From positions 1-11,409 of the forward strand of contig CAZJZH010000040.1 in NCBI GenBank assembly GCA_964550465.1: DNA of 11,409 nt. Direction: 5' to 3'. This document shows, piece after piece, positions 8,529 through 11,409 of this stretch (position 1 is the stretch's first letter; each line of letters begins with the position of its first letter). The notes beneath the pieces were generated by a model that ran no database searches, had not been told where the DNA came from, and saw only the letters and a list, made by a program, of their open reading frames with translations. The position numbers and the translations under genes are program-made. Source of the DNA: CAZJZH01 sp964550465. Lineage in GTDB: Bacteria; Patescibacteriota; Patescibacteriia; JACRDY01.

Positions 8529-8987
8529 ATGAAACGATTTTTCTTCTCCAGTTGGATAGTTATCATTGGCATCAGCATCGCGGCTGGAGCAGTTGCACTG
8601 TGGCCGGCGGCGGATCAGCCAGTAGTGTGGCTAGACTGGCCACTGCCTGATAGTCAGTATACACTGACGCCGGATGGTCAGCAGAGCATTGAACTAGTAG
8701 CTCATGTCACAGATCCGGGGACTGATATTGTACAAGTAGAATTTTTAGCTGACGATGTAGTGATTGGTCGCGAGGCAGTGACGCAGCGCGCCGGCACGTT
8801 GGGAGTGTATCGATTTGGTTGGCAGCCAGAAGACAGCGGATCGTATCGATTGTCAGTCAGGGCCCAAAACGAAGCCGCTGCCTGGAGTCAGCCAGCTGAA
8901 GCGGTGGTGACTGTGACAGTGGTTACACCGGAGTCAGCAGAGCCGCAACCTACAGGGATTATGGCTTTGCCACGGCAGTGGGAATAG
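8529..8987 (+). CDS. Small anchored Ig-like domain protein (152 aa)
   Basis: This is a short exported or anchored protein. MKRFFFSSWIVIIGISIAAG (1-20) begins a membrane helix or signal anchor, about 6-25, without a lipobox cysteine. Residues about 31-132 form one Ig-like beta sandwich. VQVEFLADDVVIGREAV followed by YRFGWQPEDSGSYRLSVRAQN matches the pattern of bacterial Ig domains of the Big_7 (PF17957-like) type, and resembles the first domain of the preceding protein. The tail (133-152) is Pro/Glu-rich and ends PTGIMALPRQWE. The gene starts one base after the TAG of its neighbour with no Shine-Dalgarno, so translational coupling is likely; it is the last intact gene of the run. The C-terminus may be altered. 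The next frame over encodes a hydrophobic tail, YGFATAVGIGLLA, ending at 9001, so an indel may have changed the original end. The function is probably structural or adhesive. Confidence 0.82.
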   Translation: MKRFFFSSWIVIIGISIAAGAVALWPAADQPVVWLDWPLPDSQYTLTPDGQQSIELVAHVTDPGTDIVQVEFLADDVVIGREAVTQRAGTLGVYRFGWQPEDSGSYRLSVRAQNEAAAWSQPAEAVVTVTVVTPESAEPQPTGIMALPRQWE

Positions 8988-9000
8988 GGTTGTTGGCATA

Positions 9001-9045
9001 ACTCATGATCCGTTGGCACGAGATAAGGGCTTGGTGACGGAGTAA
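9001..9045 (+). pseudogene. Relic of the 3' end of a DUF11-like gene paralogue
   Basis: This fragment encodes THDPLARDKGLVTE and TAA, matching the last 14 residues and stop of the anchored DUF11-like protein at 5857-5901 (38 of 45 bases by hand). It lies in a different frame from the gene ending at 8987. The upstream codons in its own frame do not resemble the DUF11-like protein, so only the tail survives. The likeliest reading is that a second DUF11-like gene once followed and was deleted, or that the 3' end was copied here. Synonymous differences (GAT/GAC, AAG/AAA) occur beside three residue changes, which fits an old copy that diverged as a gene. Confidence 0.7.
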
Positions 9046-9076
9046 CAAGAATGTATTTTCTCGGTTTTGGTTGAAA

Positions 9077-9107
9077 AAAATCACCCCTGCCAAACAGGGG
9101 TGATTTT
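9077..9107 (+). terminator. Intrinsic terminator closing the six-gene run
   Basis: AAAATCACCCCTG (9077-9089) pairs perfectly with CAGGGGTGATTTT (9095-9107) around the loop CCAAA. The 13-bp stem ends in a T-run on the plus strand and is preceded by an A-run, so it could act in both directions. It lies 32 bases after the relic's stop and separates the surface operon from the hydrolase gene. Confidence 0.88.
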
Positions 9108-9130
9108 AGAGTAACGCACCGTGAATATAC

Positions 9131-9159
9131 TTGACAAAATTATTATTTTCGCCTAGTTT
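9131..9159 (+). promoter_or_regulatory. Probable sigma70-type promoter of the SGNH hydrolase gene
   Basis: A perfect -35 box TTGACA (9131-9136) is followed after 17 bases by TAGTTT (9154-9159). This -10 box is weak overall but keeps the T, A and final T that matter most. It would give a 5' leader of about 60 bases. A second TATACT (9189-9194) is a better -10 box but has no matching -35 element. Confidence 0.55.
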
Positions 9160-9212
9160 GTTAATAGATCTTTAGACAACACAACCCGTATACTCAGCTT
9201 TTATAGCGCACG

Positions 9213-9220
9213 AAGGAGGT
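9213..9220 (+). promoter_or_regulatory. Perfect Shine-Dalgarno sequence AAGGAGGT
   Basis: AAGGAGGT lies six bases before the ATG at 9227 and fixes that start. It is the only full-strength ribosome binding site in the window. The other visible starts have none, so this gene is probably translated independently and strongly. Confidence 0.9.
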
Positions 9221-9226
9221 ATCTGT

Positions 9227-10243
9227 ATGATAGCAAGTAAAAAGGTGATTATGGCTGCTATAGTAACCGTGATTTCCTTGGGCTTATTAGAGGCGGCTGC
9301 TCGCATGGTGGTGGGACCCGGTCAACAGGTTGATATGTTTCAGGCGGTTGGGAAAAATATTACTGGTCATGAAGTTGTGCCAGCACCAGAATTTTTTCGG
9401 CCGATTCCCAACGCTACCATGCCATATTCGTTGCAATATAGAATCAACGCAGATGGATTTCGTCATGATGTACATGCTGAGCTGCCAGCGCATCCTCCAG
9501 ACAATGTGATGCGTATCGTGACAAGCGGAGACTCGGTGACCTTTGGACATAATACACGCGACCATGAAACATACCCAGCACAGCTTCAGCGACGCCTGGG
9601 AGATGGGTACGTAGTGTACAATTTAGGTCGAGGTGGCTATACAAGTTACCAGGGGCTAGCTGTAGCAGAGCGTTATCATAAGCAGTTGCAGCCAGATGTC
9701 ATCATCATCGGATTTGGATGGAATGATGCCTATGATGCTTTTTTCTCTGATACGGAGCGGGCGAAGCATTTTCACTATCAACAGACTGCGGCACTATCAG
9801 TGGTAGCGCCATTGCGGAGAGTGATAACTCGCCACGTGCGCCTGGTCCAGCTATTGCCTTCTCGACCAAAGGTGCGACGAGTATCAGAGGTTGAATTTGA
9901 GCAAAATCTGCTGGCAATAGGTAGATTAGCTGATCATGCTATTTACTTCACGTTGCCGTGGGTACCGTGTCAAATCGCAGATCAAGACCCTGAGTTTTGT
10001 CGGCAGATGATCAAGGAGAGTCGCCATCGACAGTATAATAACATTATTCGGAGAGTGGCTAATGAAACTCGTCAGCCACTCGTTGATGCCGCTCGTCTCT
10101 TTGTGGAATGCGAGGAAAAAGGGTATGCATGCCTGACTCGTGGGTTTTTACAACCAAATGGTCATTGTGACCCGATTCACCCCAACGCGTTTGGAGCAAA
10201 GTGGTTGGCTGCGATGATTGCTCAAAAAGTTGAACAATTATAA
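9227..10243 (+). CDS. SGNH/GDSL-family hydrolase, signal-anchored (338 aa)
   Basis: This is a serine esterase or deacylase of the SGNH superfamily. All four family blocks are present. Block I is GDSVTFG with the nucleophile Ser103. Block II is NLGRGGYTSYQG, with Gly134 or Gly137 for the oxyanion hole. Block III is GFGWND, with Asn166. Block V is DPIHPNAFG, with Asp315 and His318. An N-terminal hydrophobic helix (about 7-25) suggests export, with the enzyme anchored or released outside the membrane. Length is normal for the family. Members remove acyl groups from carbohydrates, lipids or peptidoglycan; the substrate here is not readable from the sequence, but the glycan genes nearby make O-acetyl removal from a surface polymer plausible. 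The gene has its own promoter, a strong ribosome binding site and a terminator, so it is a single-gene unit. Cysteines 248, 258, 295, 302 and 314 could form disulfides. Confidence 0.92.
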   Translation: MIASKKVIMAAIVTVISLGLLEAAARMVVGPGQQVDMFQAVGKNITGHEVVPAPEFFRPIPNATMPYSLQYRINADGFRHDVHAELPAHPPDNVMRIVTSGDSVTFGHNTRDHETYPAQLQRRLGDGYVVYNLGRGGYTSYQGLAVAERYHKQLQPDVIIIGFGWNDAYDAFFSDTERAKHFHYQQTAALSVVAPLRRVITRHVRLVQLLPSRPKVRRVSEVEFEQNLLAIGRLADHAIYFTLPWVPCQIADQDPEFCRQMIKESRHRQYNNIIRRVANETRQPLVDAARLFVECEEKGYACLTRGFLQPNGHCDPIHPNAFGAKWLAAMIAQKVEQL

Positions 10244-10257
10244 CGGGGATCAATTTT

Positions 10258-10291
10258 AGCTGATGGCTCACATGCATCAGCTTTTCTTTTT
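10258..10291 (+). terminator. Intrinsic terminator after the SGNH hydrolase
   Basis: AGCTGATG (10258-10265) pairs with CATCAGCT (10275-10282) across a nine-base loop. It is followed directly by the T-rich run TTTCTTTTT (10283-10291). It starts 15 bases after the hydrolase stop codon. The stem is short but the T-tract is good. Confidence 0.8.
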
Positions 10292-10293
10292 GG

Positions 10294-10322
10294 TGGTTAT
10301 TTTTTGGTGTTTGTGCTATAAT
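10294..10322 (+). promoter_or_regulatory. Extended -10 promoter for the glycine-rich protein gene
   Basis: TGCTATAAT (10314-10322) is a perfect extended -10 element. A weak -35 match, TGGTTA (10294-10299), lies 17 bases upstream of the TATAAT. Transcription would start near 10329, giving a leader of only about 20 bases before the ATG at 10350, with no Shine-Dalgarno sequence in it. Confidence 0.72.
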
Positions 10323-10349
10323 ATGACAAACTCATTGGTAATTTTTCAT

Positions 10350-11409
10350 ATGTCTCAAAAAACAAAGTTATTTCAAATTTTAGGCACTTTTGCGGCATTT
10401 GCGTTAGTATTGAATCTGCTTTACAGTGCTTTAGTTTTTCATTTACCAACAGCTTATGCCGCTGATTTAGTCTTAAGCGACTCACTGTCTCTGCCAAGTG
10501 GTGATGCCGTTAACTGTAGTGGTAATACCTGTACGTACGATGCTGTTACTATCGAAGATGGCGGATCTTTGACTATTGATGCTGGCGAGGAGGTTACCAT
10601 TGTTGCTGATTCTTTAACCATCGATGCTGGTGGTGGAATCAATGTTAATGGCAAGGGTGAGAGTGCTCAAACAGGAACCGCTCCTGGAACCCAATCTGGC
10701 ACCACTGGTGGTGGTAACCGTGGCGGCGGTGGTGGTGGTGGTCATGGTGGTGTTGGTGGTAACGGGGCGCAATGTCGTGCAGAGGGCACTAAGGGTATCG
10801 GGGGCTCTCCAGCGTATGGTAGCAATACAACGCCAGTGACCACAGGGTCTGGAGGTGGTCACAACTCATACGGCTCTTATGGAGGCGCCGGTGGTGGTGC
10901 TATCAAGTTAGATATTTCTGGCACATTAACGGTCAATGGTGATTTGACAGCAGACGGAGCTGACGGTAGTACTAATGGGTACAGTGCCGCTGGTGGTGGT
11001 GCTGGAGGCTCTATTTATTTGGAAGTAGGTACTATTTCAGGGTCAGGAACGATCTCCGCCGATGGTGGTGATGGTGGTGATGGTGCTACTATTGGTGGGG
11101 CTCGCGGTGGCGGTGGTGGTGGCGGCGGCGGTGGTCGAATTGCTATTTATTATGGTTCGCAATCAGGGTACAGTGTCACACCGTCAGTTGCTGGTGGTAC
11201 TGGCGGTGCCAGTGGAGATTGTATTGATGGGTCTGGGACAGTGAGTGTAGCTGGATCAGTAGGTACCACGTATTCAGAGCAGGTCAATACCGCCCCCTCC
11301 GTCACTATCGAATCAGTTGCTCAAGACGATGGTGGGGAACAACTCGTCACTATTACGTATACCGCTACTGATGCAGATGGTAACGATGTTTCTCTAGATA
11401 CCTATGAAT
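10350..11409 (+). CDS. Secreted glycine-rich surface protein, 3' end outside window (353+ codons)
   Basis: This frame is open from the ATG at 10350 to the window edge. The N-terminus has a basic start, a hydrophobic helix (about 7-30) and a likely signal peptidase site after HLPTAYA (cut near residue 37). Residues 38-100 carry short beta-ladder phrases (SLTIDAGEEVTIVADSLTID, then INVNGKG), suggesting a beta-solenoid. From 105 to about 265 the protein alternates glycine-rich stretches with repeats such as LDISGTLTVNGDLTADG and IYLEVGTISGSGTISADGG, ending in a poly-glycine run before RIAIYYGS. From about 312 an Ig- or cadherin-like domain begins (NTAPSVTIE, then VTITYTATDADGNDVSL). The glycine pattern recalls bacterial glycine-rich surface proteins and, loosely, the ALK-type glycine-rich region. 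It is probably an adhesin or envelope protein. Frames within it that look open are G-rich shadows. Confidence 0.87.
   Translation, partial: MSQKTKLFQILGTFAAFALVLNLLYSALVFHLPTAYAADLVLSDSLSLPSGDAVNCSGNTCTYDAVTIEDGGSLTIDAGEEVTIVADSLTIDAGGGINVNGKGESAQTGTAPGTQSGTTGGGNRGGGGGGGHGGVGGNGAQCRAEGTKGIGGSPAYGSNTTPVTTGSGGGHNSYGSYGGAGGGAIKLDISGTLTVNGDLTADGADGSTNGYSAAGGGAGGSIYLEVGTISGSGTISADGGDGGDGATIGGARGGGGGGGGGGRIAIYYGSQSGYSVTPSVAGGTGGASGDCIDGSGTVSVAGSVGTTYSEQVNTAPSVTIESVAQDDGGEQLVTITYTATDADGNDVSLDTYE

Noticed and set aside
8938..8987. PTG near the C-terminus of the 152-residue protein as a sortase motif
   Set aside because: No full LPxTG, and in the annotated frame no hydrophobic segment or basic tail follows.
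9189..9194. TATACT as the main -10 box of the SGNH gene
   Set aside because: No acceptable -35 element 16-18 bases upstream and no extended TGn; kept only as an alternative.
296..10862. Open frames on the minus strand throughout
   Set aside because: All lie opposite strongly supported genes, have low-complexity or odd composition, and none shows a recognisable domain.
11101..11136. Possible G-quadruplex from dense GG runs
   Set aside because: The runs are mostly GG or GGTGG and are fully explained by glycine codons; no positional sign of regulation.
10624..11244. Val/Met-rich plus-strand frames inside the glycine-rich gene
   Set aside because: They are GGT repeats read one base out of frame; the true frame is continuous with a signal peptide.
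1..11409. tRNA, rRNA, CRISPR array, insertion sequence or riboswitch
   Set aside because: Scanned for by eye; intergenic space is small and holds only the hairpins and promoters listed.

Overview
The window looks like bacterial chromosome coding for cell-surface proteins and glycans. All genes are on the plus strand. The best guess is a member of the Candidate Phyla Radiation (Patescibacteria). The grounds are a large single-pass DUF4012 protein beside glycosyltransferases, followed by long N-terminally anchored proteins built of DUF11/Ig-like beta domains; this mix is common in those genomes. That is inference: no rRNA or marker gene is present, and a Chloroflexi- or Actinobacteria-like source cannot be excluded. 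The standard genetic code fits, with TGA, TAG and TAA all used as stops.

Region 1 (1-8987) is a tight six-gene run that reads as one operon: the 3' end of a GT4 glycosyltransferase; a complete second GT4 enzyme (4-base ATGA overlap); a DUF4012 membrane protein (about 35-base overlap); a membrane-anchored protein with about four DUF11-like domains (13-base gap); an 862-residue cysteine-containing anchored protein of unknown function (37-base gap holding a perfect 10-bp hairpin); and a small anchored Ig-like protein (1-base gap). None of these starts has a clear Shine-Dalgarno sequence. The operon promoter lies upstream of the window.

Region 2 (8988-9226) is a junction. A 45-base fragment closely resembles the 3' end of the DUF11-like gene and is probably the relic of a lost paralogue. 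A strong hairpin terminator follows, then a TTGACA-type promoter and a perfect AAGGAGGT ribosome binding site.

Region 3 (9227-10291) is a stand-alone SGNH/GDSL hydrolase with its own promoter and terminator. Region 4 (10292 to the end) has an extended -10 promoter and the first 353 codons of a secreted glycine-rich protein that runs off the window.

Taken together, the two glycosyltransferases could assemble a glycan. The DUF4012 protein, whose core resembles LytR-CpsA-Psr (LCP) enzymes by eye, could transfer or handle it at the membrane. The anchored beta-domain proteins would be the surface layer or the acceptors. The SGNH enzyme could edit acyl groups. These links come from gene order and visible motifs, not from demonstrated function.
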